Source: Chitinophagales bacterium
GTDB lineage: Bacteria; Bacteroidota; Bacteroidia; Chitinophagales; Saprospiraceae
NCBI GenBank assembly: GCA_013299105.1
Contig: JAAFJY010000001.1
Location: forward strand, 1-64,000
Reading direction: 5' to 3'
DNA length: 64,000 nt
Shown here: piece by piece, positions 43,924-52,036 of the stretch
Layout: every line of letters starts with the position of its first letter
Numbering within the stretch: the first letter of the stretch is position 1
Notes under the pieces: generated by a model
Databases searched by the model: none
What the model saw: only the letters and a program-made list of their open reading frames with translations
Told to the model about the DNA's origin: nothing
Made by a program: the position numbers and the translations under genes

Positions 43924-44939
43924 GTTTTTGAGGTTTTTGAGACTGGTTTACGGGCTTGCAGCAAAAATTCTGCCAAAAAAAACAACAGTGCAATGGCCAA
44001 AAAGAGTTGAAAATGGCTTTGGTAATCGGTAACTACTCTCTGCTCGCGGTCGCGCTTTTTTACTTTGCTCAATTTGTCGAGTAGGCTGCTCAAGACCGCA
44101 TCGTGGTTGCCATCCAACGTGTAAAAATTGCCTTGTCCGGCCTGGGCCAGTTTACGCAGCATGGCTTCATTGATTTTGGACACCACGGGCTCGCCGTTGC
44201 GTTGGCGTTTGTAGTCCACAAAACCATCCTCGGCTTCAAAGGGCACATACCCCCCCTTGGCACTGCCCACTCCAATGCAAAAAAGCTTTAAGCCATCGCG
44301 AGCGGCCTGGCGGACCTTGTTTTCGGCGGCTTGTTCGTGGTCTTCACCGTCAGAGAGCAGGACCATGACCCGATTACCAGGGTCTTTGCCCGAACCCGAC
44401 AATGCAGCATCCACAGCACGATCAATGGCTGTACCCTGGTACGACACCATATCGGGGTGAGCACTTTGGATGGATAAGCGCACGGCTTCATGATCGGAGG
44501 TGAGGGGTACCTGCAAGTAGGCATCGCCTGCAAAAATGACCACTCCTACCCTGTTGTCTGCCATTTTTTCTACCAAACGCTCTGCCAATTTTTGCGCCTG
44601 GATCAGGCGATTGGGGGCAATGTCCTGGCACATCATGCTCTGCGACACGTCGAGGGCGATGAACAAGTCCATGCTGCGGCGGGTGATGGCCCTGGTTTTG
44701 GAGCCCCATTGTGGGTTAGCCCAAGCGACGATGAGGAAAAACAAGCCAATGAGGAACAACGCGTTTTTGCTACGCAAGCGCCGGAGGGACCAATCAGGCA
44801 TCAGGCGTTTGATCGACTCTGGATGGCCAATTTTTTTGAGTTTTTGTTGCCGTGCATAGCTCGCCCAAGCCGCCATGAACAGCAAGAAGGGAATCAATCC
44901 CAGGGAATACAGGTAGTCTGGATGCTCGAATCTAAACAT
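43920..44939 (-). CDS. batB: BatB, VWA-domain membrane protein
   Basis: 339 aa. N-terminal two helices (about 9-28, 60-75), a VWA domain with the metal-ion-dependent adhesion site DVSQS at 97-101 (completed by the Thr of QGTAID and the Asp of LSDGED), and a C-terminal helix (about 312-330). BatB forms a complex with BatA in the inner membrane with the VWA domain facing the periplasm. It lies 276 bp downstream of the DUF4381-BatA fusion gene, with two family D repeats in the gap. Confidence 0.9.
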   Translation of the reverse strand: MFRFEHPDYLYSLGLIPFLLFMAAWASYARQQKLKKIGHPESIKRLMPDWSLRRLRSKNALFLIGLFFLIVAWANPQWGSKTRAITRRSMDLFIALDVSQSMMCQDIAPNRLIQAQKLAERLVEKMADNRVGVVIFAGDAYLQVPLTSDHEAVRLSIQSAHPDMVSYQGTAIDRAVDAALSGSGKDPGNRVMVLLSDGEDHEQAAENKVRQAARDGLKLFCIGVGSAKGGYVPFEAEDGFVDYKRQRNGEPVVSKINEAMLRKLAQAGQGNFYTLDGNHDAVLSSLLDKLSKVKKRDREQRVVTDYQSHFQLFLAIALLFFLAEFLLQARKPVSKTSKT

Positions 44940-45000
44940 GCTTCTGGTGGATGTTTGATTTTGAGGTATTGAACAGCAAGTTGTGCTTAATCATGTTTTT

Positions 45001-45040
45001 CACATACGACACACAATAGACGATATTCGATAGATGATTT
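45001..45040. repeat. Heptad-tail repeat (family D, inverted copy)
   Basis: ATACGAC, ACACAAT, AGACGAT, ATTCGAT, AGATGAT run with a 7-bp period; the reverse complement begins AAATCATCTATCG, the family D anchor. It faces the copy at 45176-45212, so the two make an inverted pair around 135 bp inside the batA-batB gap. Confidence 0.45.
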
Positions 45041-45175
45041 AACGCTCGCTCGGAAGATTTGTCGGGATTCAATATCCCCGTCCACGAGTAAAATTTTGCA
45101 AATTGAAAAATTGAAAGCACTTGAGCAAAATCATAAATTTCAAAATTGCCGCTAAGCTTAATCGCAGCCCCCAAA

Positions 45176-45212
45176 ATCATATGTCGTATATCGCATACCA
45201 TCTATCGTACGT
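45176..45212. repeat. Heptad-tail repeat (family D)
   Basis: AAATCATATGTCGTATAT followed by GCATACC, ATCTATC, GTACG; the first 18 bases equal those at 15973-15990. It ends 4 bp before the stop of the BatA fusion gene. Confidence 0.5.
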
Positions 45213-45215
45213 TTT

Positions 45216-47180
45216 TCAGGGCAAACTCCGTAAAAACGAGTGCCTGGCCACAAACTCAAACACCAAGATCAGCAGCGCCCCTAGGGCCCACCAGTGGAAT
45301 TCCTCGCTGTACTTCTTGATGCTGCTGACCTGGATTTCGGTTTTTTCTAGCTTGTCAATTTTGCGGTAAATGTTTTTCAAATCTTCGGCATTGGTGGCAC
45401 GGTAGTATTGGCCGCCTGTCATTTTGGCAATTTCCTTGAGCAGCGCCTCGTCGATTTCCACACGGGCCATGTCAAAATGGAATTGTCCGTCGCTGCGGCG
45501 GCTTACCGGGGTCAAAGCCTCGCCAGTAGTGCCTACCCCGATGCAATATACCCTGATGCCCAGTTCCTTGGCAATTTCACCTGCAGTGAGGGGTTTGAAG
45601 TAACCTGCATTGTTGACCCCATCGGTGAGCAAGATGATGATTTTGCTCTTGGCGGGGCTTTTTTTCAGGCGATTCACCGCTCCTGCCAGGCCCATACCGA
45701 TGGCGGTGCCGTCTTCCAAAATCCCACACTGGAGTTCTTTTAAGAAATTGGTCAGGATGGCATGATCGGTAGTCAGGGGGCATTGGGTAAAAGATTCTCC
45801 AGCAAAAACCACCAAGCCTACCCGGTCATAAGGACGGCCTTTGACGAATTCCACCGCCAATTCCTTGCTTTTGGACAAACGGTCGGGGTCAAAATCCTGG
45901 GCCAGCATGGAGCTCGACAAGTCCATCGAAAGCATGATATCAATGCCTTCGGCTTTGATTTTTTCCTCCTTCCGGGTCAATTGGGGCCGGGCGATGGCCA
46001 CGATCAACAGCGAAAAAGCCAACAAACGAAACCAAGGCAGCAAGGCCAATAAGCGACTGCGCCAGGATATTCTCCCGTCAAAAGCCCCCAAACTGGGCAA
46101 TAACAAAGTGGCGTAGCGCTTTTTGCGGCGCTTGCGATGGTACCAAATCAAAAATGGGATGCCCAATAGTAAAAGCAGTAGATAAGGGTGCAAAAACACC
46201 AAAGGGGCAAAAAGTAGGGTTTTGGTTCCCGTTTCTTCCACAGTATTGGTACTGGGCAAAAAAGCAGTAGTTTCTACAAAAGACCTCACTTCGGCCAGTG
46301 CCTCGGTGTGGAATTGAATGGGGGGTTCCGCTTTGGCGAATTTTACCAAGTCGGCAGTTTCAAGCATTTTGCGCAGGCGCAAGGCCCAATCTTCCGGCAA
46401 TGCATCCTGGCTTTTCATGGCTTGGATGACCTCATCTGATGTTGATTCCAAGGCTGGAATTTCGTAGCGAGCTTCGAGGTATTCACGCAAAATGTAGGTC
46501 AATTCGGTTTGGTAAGCATTGACCTGTCCCCTGTCGAGTAAGTCCGAAGCCTCTAGGTTTTGCAGTTTTTCTTTGGCCACCAAGTGTGCTGGCTTGGGCG
46601 GCGGCAGTGGAGCAGGGGGCGCTTCCACGATCTTGTTGCGGTTTTGGTACCAGCGGCGCAAAGCATAAATCAAGCCCAAAATGGCCAAAAGCCCCAAGGC
46701 CCAAGTGACGTAATCCTCCCAGTTGCGCTGCTCGGTCCAAATGCTTTTGATGTCGCGAATGTCCTGGTCGCCGCCCTCGGTAGGGATGGTGCTGACTTTG
46801 ATTTGTAAGGAATTTGATGAAGCAGTTTTTCGAAAACCGTCTTGCTGGTACTCGATGGCAATCGCTGGAATTTCGTATTGCCCTTCCTCGAAACAGGTCA
46901 AAACGGCCTCCATTGCCAACAAAGTCTGCTGGGCCGAGCCACTTAGCGAGTTGGGCTTTTTCTGGCTGATGATTTCGATTTTGGGTTCGGCTTTCAGGGC
47001 TTCTGCCAATTTTACTTCGCCCAATTGCACACTTTCATCCGCCACCGCTTGGACCACCAACTTGATGTGGTCGCCAATCTGGATGTTGTGCTTGTCCAGT
47101 TGCGCGGTGATTTTGACCTGGGCTGGCAGTGACAAAAACAAGCCCAGAATCCCCAACATGATTCCCAAGGTTCTTCTCAT
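45216..47180 (-). CDS. batA: Fusion of a DUF4381-like (BatI-type) membrane protein and BatA
   Basis: 654 aa. Residues 1-305 have a signal peptide (1-21), a beta-sandwich (30-130), a helix (157-176) and a cytoplasmic helical part (200-300) typical of the separate DUF4381 protein of Bat loci. Residues 322-654 are BatA: helices at about 328-346 and 381-398, a VWA domain with DLSSS at 420-424, and a C-terminal helix (632-648). BatA normally begins with its own start at this junction (LLFAPLVFLHPYLLLLLLG). The join is a continuous frame over 47180-45216 with no stop. It overlaps DUF58 by 4 bp. Confidence 0.88.
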   Translation of the reverse strand: MRRTLGIMLGILGLFLSLPAQVKITAQLDKHNIQIGDHIKLVVQAVADESVQLGEVKLAEALKAEPKIEIISQKKPNSLSGSAQQTLLAMEAVLTCFEEGQYEIPAIAIEYQQDGFRKTASSNSLQIKVSTIPTEGGDQDIRDIKSIWTEQRNWEDYVTWALGLLAILGLIYALRRWYQNRNKIVEAPPAPLPPPKPAHLVAKEKLQNLEASDLLDRGQVNAYQTELTYILREYLEARYEIPALESTSDEVIQAMKSQDALPEDWALRLRKMLETADLVKFAKAEPPIQFHTEALAEVRSFVETTAFLPSTNTVEETGTKTLLFAPLVFLHPYLLLLLLGIPFLIWYHRKRRKKRYATLLLPSLGAFDGRISWRSRLLALLPWFRLLAFSLLIVAIARPQLTRKEEKIKAEGIDIMLSMDLSSSMLAQDFDPDRLSKSKELAVEFVKGRPYDRVGLVVFAGESFTQCPLTTDHAILTNFLKELQCGILEDGTAIGMGLAGAVNRLKKSPAKSKIIILLTDGVNNAGYFKPLTAGEIAKELGIRVYCIGVGTTGEALTPVSRRSDGQFHFDMARVEIDEALLKEIAKMTGGQYYRATNAEDLKNIYRKIDKLEKTEIQVSSIKKYSEEFHWWALGALLILVFEFVARHSFLRSLP

Positions 47181-48049
47181 GATCCAGAACGTTTTTGGAA
47201 AAAATGATGGATCGCGCTTTCGTACGAGTCGGTGGTTTTGATGTCCAATACATCGGCACCACTCTTCAAAAAAGCATTGCGGTAGTATTGCTCCAGGTCT
47301 TGTCTCCAGGCATAGAATTGCTGCTGCACACTAAAAGAAGAAGTGTCGATCCAGCGGGTTTCGCCCGTCTCGGCGTCCACAGCGTGCAAAAGGCCTACTT
47401 CGGGCAGTTGCAACTCGGCGGGGTCCTGGATGCGGATGCCGATCACGTCGTGCTTGCGTTTGGTCACACGCAGGGGCTCCTCGTAGCCCTTGGTCAGGAA
47501 ATCGCTGATCACGAAACAAATGCTGCGCTTTTTGCTCAGGTTCTGAAAATATTGCAGGGCTTGCCCCAGGTCAGTGCCCCGACCTTTGGGCTGCACGTCC
47601 AGGATTTCGCGGATGATGCGCAGGATGTGCTGTTTGCCTTTTTTGGCGGGGATGTAGAGTTCTATTTGATCGGAGAACAGGATGATGCCCACCTTGTCGT
47701 TGTTACTGATGGCCGAAAAAGCCAGCAAGGCGCTGATCTCAGTGATGATTTCTGACTTGAATTGAGCTCCCGTGCCAAAAAGCCCCGAACGGCTGATGTC
47801 AACGAGCAACATGACGGTCAATTCGCGTTCTTCTTCAAAAATCTTGACGTGGGCTTCCCCGGTGCGGGCAGTTACGTTCCAGTCGATGTTGCGCACGTCG
47901 TCGCCATATTGGTAGTTGCGTACCTCACTAAACGACATGCCCCGGCCCTTGAAAGCACTGTGGTACTCACCTGCAAAGAGGTGTTTACTCAAGCCCTTCA
48001 TCTTGATTTCAATTTTTCGGACCTTTTTCAACAATTCGCTCGTTTCCAT
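47177..48049 (-). CDS. DUF58 protein of the MoxR/Bat locus
   Basis: 290 aa from ATG 48049 (TTG-led extension rejected). No transmembrane helices. The DUF58 core is complete: the GRGMSFSEVRNYQYGDDVRNIDWNVTAR motif lies at about residues 35-63 in split form, then a VWA-like fold with LLVDISRSG. DUF58 proteins act with the MoxR ATPase as chaperones or regulators for the VWA membrane proteins. It overlaps the next gene by 4 bp and follows moxR by 312 bp. Confidence 0.9.
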   Translation of the reverse strand: METSELLKKVRKIEIKMKGLSKHLFAGEYHSAFKGRGMSFSEVRNYQYGDDVRNIDWNVTARTGEAHVKIFEEERELTVMLLVDISRSGLFGTGAQFKSEIITEISALLAFSAISNNDKVGIILFSDQIELYIPAKKGKQHILRIIREILDVQPKGRGTDLGQALQYFQNLSKKRSICFVISDFLTKGYEEPLRVTKRKHDVIGIRIQDPAELQLPEVGLLHAVDAETGETRWIDTSSFSVQQQFYAWRQDLEQYYRNAFLKSGADVLDIKTTDSYESAIHHFFQKRSGS

Positions 48050-48062
48050 AGGTTTGTGATGA

Positions 48063-48310
48063 GCCAAAAATAAATCATATCAATTTGCAACTTCGTTGCT
48101 GTGCTTGCTCCGCTTTGCGTCGCAAAAAGGGGAACACGGATAAAATTGGGTTTGGGTGTGTTTGTTTGGGTGTGAGTGTGCATAAACCCCATTTCCAATT
48201 AAGTGAGTCGATAGATTCTGATCGAAGCCACACACACTCGAACTCACACTTACTCACGACACACCCAATCTTGCGGATTTCAAACATGATTTTGACCGTG
48301 ATTTTGACAA
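48063..48310. repeat. Dispersed repeat family A, copy 4, split by an inverted repeat
   Basis: The left half (GCCAAAAATAAA, CAACTTCGTTGC, CGCTTTGCG, GGAACACGGAT) and right half (GCGGATTTCAAACATGATTTTGACCG) belong to family A, but about 130 bp (48143-48273) lies between them. The insert begins ATTGGGTTTGGGTGTG and ends CACACCCAATC, in other words an inverted GT-rich repeat, and is crowded with GTGTG/CACAC tracts. It fills the moxR-DUF58 gap. Confidence 0.55.
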
Positions 48311-48361
48311 TCCCTGCACCAAGGCTCAGAAAAATTGAACTAGACACTTGCTTTAGGTAGG

Positions 48362-49360
48362 TCAGGGCACCTCAACCGTATTCAAAATGCGCTGGATGAT
48401 GTCTTCCTGGGTGATGTTTTCGGCTTCAGCTTCGTAAGTGAGGCCAATGCGGTGGCGCAAAACATCGGCGCACACACTGCGCACATCTTCAGGAATGACA
48501 TATCCCCGGCGCTTGAGGAAGGCATAAGCCTTGGCTGCCAGGGCCAAACTGATACTGGCACGGGGCGAACCTCCGTAGTTGATCAGGGCTTGCAGGTCCT
48601 TGAGGCGGTAATCGCTGGGATTGCGGGTGGCAAACACAATATCAAGGATGTAGCGCTCAATTTTTTCATCCATGTAGACCTTGCGCACCGACTTGCGGGC
48701 GCGTAGGATGTCTTCGGGCTGCACTACGGGATCGATCTTGCGGCCAAAGTCTTCATCACCGAGGTTGCGGCGCATGATCTCCTGTTCTTCGACTTTGGTG
48801 GGGTAGCCAATTTTTACTTTCAGCATGAAACGGTCCACTTGGGCTTCGGGCAAGGCGTAGGTTCCTTCCTGTTCGATGGGGTTTTGGGTGGCCAAAACGA
48901 GGAAGGGCTCTTCCAAGCGGTGGGTTTCCACGCCGATGGTCACTTGGCGTTCTTGCATGGCTTCGAGCAGTGCACTTTGTACCTTGGCCGGGGCGCGGTT
49001 GATTTCGTCAGCGAGGATGAAATTGGCAAAAATCGGCCCTTTTCGCACCTTGAACTCGTTTTCGTTGGGATTGTAGATCATCGTACCAATGATGTCGGCA
49101 GGCAAAAGGTCGGGCGTAAACTGGATGCGGCTGAACTTGGCATTTACTGCTTGAGAAAGGGTTTTGATGGCCAGGGTTTTGGCCAAACCAGGCAAACCTT
49201 CCAGCAATACGTGTCCGCGAGTGAGCAAACCGAGCATCAGGCGTTCGATCATGTGATCCTGGCCGACGATGACCTTGCCTGTTTCGGTGTACAGTTTTTC
49301 TACAAAAGCGCTGTCGATCAGGATTTGTTGATTGAGCGCTTCGATGTCGATGGCGTGCAT
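48362..49360 (-). CDS. moxR: MoxR-family AAA+ ATPase
   Basis: 332 aa. AAA_3 ATPase with Walker A GLPGLAKT (55-62), Walker B LADEINRAP (around 118-126), sensor 1 ATQNP and a C-terminal helical lid. MoxR proteins form hexamers that remodel or load metal into VWA proteins; here the targets are BatA, BatB and DUF58 downstream. It starts 37 bp after the lipoprotein gene and is in the same transcription unit. Confidence 0.95.
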   Translation of the reverse strand: MHAIDIEALNQQILIDSAFVEKLYTETGKVIVGQDHMIERLMLGLLTRGHVLLEGLPGLAKTLAIKTLSQAVNAKFSRIQFTPDLLPADIIGTMIYNPNENEFKVRKGPIFANFILADEINRAPAKVQSALLEAMQERQVTIGVETHRLEEPFLVLATQNPIEQEGTYALPEAQVDRFMLKVKIGYPTKVEEQEIMRRNLGDEDFGRKIDPVVQPEDILRARKSVRKVYMDEKIERYILDIVFATRNPSDYRLKDLQALINYGGSPRASISLALAAKAYAFLKRRGYVIPEDVRSVCADVLRHRIGLTYEAEAENITQEDIIQRILNTVEVP

Positions 49361-49397
49361 GTATAAGTTCTATTTACTAAACTTTACGAACAATATA

Positions 49398-49796
49398 CTA
49401 AATGTCCATAAAGCCTATTTGCTTTTTGATCAAAGTGTCGCGCTGAACCTTTCCTTTTTTTCTGCGGTCAAAAAAAGGTTTCAGTTTGACAGTATCCGGC
49501 AAGCTTTTGACTTCCGGTATGGGGTCGCCAGGCCGAATGGGCTTGGGCGGTCGGGTCAAAGTGTCGCGGTTCAGGAAGCTCTCCTGGATCAACATTGAGT
49601 CGGCAATAGCCGTGGCTTCGAGCATCATGTCTTCGCGGCAACGGCGAATGGCATTCAGGCGAAAGTCGAGGAGTTTTTGGTTCAAAACCTCGTCCATCCG
49701 CGCTTGGATTTCCGCTTTGCTGTACTGCTCTTCCTTCAGGCAAGCAGAAAGCACAAATGATGCCAAAAATCCGATGCCAATTCCCCGCCACTTCAT
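49398..49796 (-). CDS. Small lipoprotein, second gene of the Bat locus
   Basis: 132 aa from ATG 49796. Lipoprotein signal ending at LSAC (Cys19), then a helical region (KAEIQARMDEVLNQKLLDFRLNAIRRCREDMMLEA) and a Pro-rich, basic tail. A cysteine within the helix (RRCRED) could form a disulfide. It overlaps the preceding gene by 4 bp. Not a known Bat component; the constant position at the head of the operon suggests an envelope partner. Confidence 0.7.
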   Translation of the reverse strand: MKWRGIGIGFLASFVLSACLKEEQYSKAEIQARMDEVLNQKLLDFRLNAIRRCREDMMLEATAIADSMLIQESFLNRDTLTRPPKPIRPGDPIPEVKSLPDTVKLKPFFDRRKKGKVQRDTLIKKQIGFMDI

Positions 49797-50068
49797 TGTC
49801 CCAGGTATTTTTCCCTCAAGCTTTCTTCCTCTTTGCGTCGAGCCTTGATGATCGAATCTGCCAGGTAGCGGATTTTGGCATCGCGGTCTTTGGTGCACAT
49901 GCTGTCCAGTTCAGCGCGCAACTCCCTGTTTACCTTGCGTTGAAACAAGGTATCGACTTTGTCGCGTTGTTGGGTGGTCAACTCCACGGGGGGGCGCTCT
50001 TCGCAGGCCCATCCGCTGGTTACAAAACAGCCTACTAAAATAAAGAAAAGTACCTGCTGAATTCTCAT
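49793..50068 (-). CDS. Small exported protein, first gene of the Bat locus
   Basis: 91 aa from ATG 50068. A signal sequence (MRIQQVLFFILVGCFVTSGWAC) ends in a Cys at residue 22, but the lipobox is poor, with Trp at -2. The mature part is charged and helical (TTQQRDKVDTLFQRKVNRELRAELDSMCTKDRDAKIRYLADSIIKARRKEEESLREKYLGQ), like that of the next gene; both have one mature Cys in a helix, so they may be paralogous partners. TACTTTTG at 50119-50126 precedes it by about 50 bp. Confidence 0.7.
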   Translation of the reverse strand: MRIQQVLFFILVGCFVTSGWACEERPPVELTTQQRDKVDTLFQRKVNRELRAELDSMCTKDRDAKIRYLADSIIKARRKEEESLREKYLGQ

Positions 50069-50118
50069 TACAGTCAATAGATGCTGGATGATGGCATTTA
50101 GTTGCACAAATTTCGGGC

Positions 50119-50126
50119 CAAAAGTA
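50119..50126 (-). promoter_or_regulatory. Promoter -7 element of the Bat locus
   Basis: Minus-strand TACTTTTG (TAnnTTTG), about 50 bp before the ATG at 50068. The upstream element is weak (no TTG at 19-21 bp). It marks the beginning of the nine-gene run that continues to 40715. Confidence 0.45.
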
Positions 50127-50244
50127 CAGAGTTTACTGACCCTTTTTGTGGGAAAAATTAAAAAACACAATACAAACGAGAGGATTTGGACACAAGAATT
50201 AAACAAAGAGACAGTTTTTGGCTTAACAAGGTGTGCTGGTCTGG

Positions 50245-51528
50245 CTATTTTTTCACTACCATCATGATGTCCGAAAGGTTGTCGATCAGGAGATTGCCGT
50301 TGTAAGGAAACAGGGTTGCTGTTTTGTAATAAACCTCAAAGATTAAGTAATTGCAATCGACATTCGGTTCAAAAATCAGGGTGTAGGGCTTCCATTGATA
50401 GTTGACAACCAAGGGCGTTTCAGCCAATAGTTGGTCACGAGAACATGGTTGATTGCCTCCGTAAACCCTCAGGATAGTTGGGGTTGCATAGTTGCTCAAT
50501 TTATCTTCTAGTTTACTCATACTCAGGTATTGCTCACTGCGGGCCAAGAACAAATCCAGTTGATATATGCTGCCCTTGGTCAATGCCTTACTCAGCTTTT
50601 GACCTACTCTTTCCCAGGTTTCATCATCTCGTGTTACCATGCCCAGATAGGTTTTACCGTGTTGGGGTGCTTTGGTAACGGAAAACGCTGAATTAGGCTG
50701 AATATCAGGTGGAGAACAGTCAGGAAATCCACAGTCATACCAGCCATTGGGCACCGTGCTGTGGCTGCTGAGGCCTTCAAAAGAGGGATTTTTTAAAGGT
50801 ATACGGGCAATCACTTCCCTGGTACTCATATTCGCTTCCACTGCGGACACAGGCATGACATTTTGAGCGTTGGCTGGAACCAGAGCCCCGTTTTCCGCAG
50901 GTATGGCCACCCCCACTTCCCTCAACACCAGGTCATCGATGAACATGCCACGGTATTCGGGATCATTTTTTTCGGGGTATTGCACTTCGATACAAATATG
51001 GGTGCAGGCCAATTTGGGGCTAATGGTGAGTTCCTGCCGTTTCCAGTTGCTTTTAATCGGGTTATCGTTTTTGGCCAGCAATTCATGTTTTTTACCCGTT
51101 GAATCACAGACAAAAAAGCGCAGGATCAGGCCCCCACTGACGTTTTTTGTGCCAATCCGCGTACTTATTTCACCTTTTGCGGCGGCGGCATAGTAGATCA
51201 GGTGGTATTGGTGGTCTGGTTCGAGCACGGCATTCAACTGCTGCACAAGGCGACCTTCGATCCCATTGGGTTTGAGCAAAAGCAAGGCCGAATATTTGCC
51301 ACCGCCAAAGTTCAGTTCTTTCATCTGAACGCAATCAGCGTCGTAGGATTTGTTCTTCCATTCTTTGGGGCGAATATTGTCCTCCAATGCTTCAAAGGAG
51401 TGGTTGCGGAAGTAGTTTTCGATTTGGGCCTGGCAGGTACTCAAGCCTGGTAAAAAATAAGCAAGAAAATACATTACTAGAAAGCTGAGGCGATGTCTCC
51501 AGCAGGTAACGTAGAGATAATTGCGCAT
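50245..51528 (-). CDS. Exported protein with two jelly-roll domains
   Basis: 427 aa. N-terminal signal segment (about 12-35, ending STCQAQ). Two similar halves: 38-210 (ENYFRNHSFEAL...PKEWKNKSYDADC..., ending MFIDDLVLREV) and 248-425 (LKNPSFEGLSSHSTVPNGWYDCG..., ending LLIDNLSDI). Each starts with a N.SFE motif and ends with a DDL or DNL strand, as in PEP-CTERM/carbohydrate-binding-like sandwiches of Bacteroidota surface proteins. No catalytic residues. Likely a surface or periplasmic binding protein. Confidence 0.75.
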   Translation of the reverse strand: MRNYLYVTCWRHRLSFLVMYFLAYFLPGLSTCQAQIENYFRNHSFEALEDNIRPKEWKNKSYDADCVQMKELNFGGGKYSALLLLKPNGIEGRLVQQLNAVLEPDHQYHLIYYAAAAKGEISTRIGTKNVSGGLILRFFVCDSTGKKHELLAKNDNPIKSNWKRQELTISPKLACTHICIEVQYPEKNDPEYRGMFIDDLVLREVGVAIPAENGALVPANAQNVMPVSAVEANMSTREVIARIPLKNPSFEGLSSHSTVPNGWYDCGFPDCSPPDIQPNSAFSVTKAPQHGKTYLGMVTRDDETWERVGQKLSKALTKGSIYQLDLFLARSEQYLSMSKLEDKLSNYATPTILRVYGGNQPCSRDQLLAETPLVVNYQWKPYTLIFEPNVDCNYLIFEVYYKTATLFPYNGNLLIDNLSDIMMVVKK

Positions 51529-51640
51529 ACTATTTTGTTTATGTAAAAATCGTACTATGGGTTGTAGGAATCTTTATCTCTCATCAATCACAAGGCAAAG
51601 ATAGGGAATTTACGGAAATGTAGGGTTGAGGGGCGTTTAA

Positions 51641-51808
51641 TTTAGCAATGCCCGGCTGCCATACCTGTTTTCACTGGCCGATTTCAAAACCACAGCAGGC
51701 GTTCGCAAAAACGACAATTTTGAAGAAAAATACCTGCAAGGGCGCTATGGAGGCCTTCCGGTTTTGAGTGATTTCGCTAGGTCCTTGATGGGCGAAAAGC
51801 AAAGTTGA
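51641..51808 (+). pseudogene. Orphan C-terminal coding fragment
   Basis: A 55-codon plus-strand frame ends with TGA at 51806 and reads naturally (ARLPYLFSLADFKTTAG, NFEEKYLQGRYGGLPVLSDF) but has no start codon or promoter and is preceded by a stop at 51638. It looks like the end of a gene whose body is lost. No family recognised. The rest of the gap 51529-52036 holds only the likely promoter region of the next gene. Confidence 0.45.
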
Positions 51809-52036
51809 ATCCATCACTTTCTGTCGCCAAAATCTCATTTTTGGCAATAAAACCACCCTCTTTGCCCCTTTTCCGCCAGCAGGCTTTGTTTTGCCAAAAA
51901 AAATCTGCTAATTTGTAGGCTGGATAGGTCTGAAAAATTGTAGCCATCATGCTGCAACCTATGACTTGTTTTACTTGTTCTTGATTCACCCGAATGAGGC
52001 TTGTTTTGGCCTCTGACCTGAAAATACACAGTACCC

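Noticed and set aside
45216-47180. Frameshift joining two genes by error in the BatA fusion
   Set aside because: The frame is continuous and codon use looks even across the junction; kept as a natural fusion, though raw reads should be checked.
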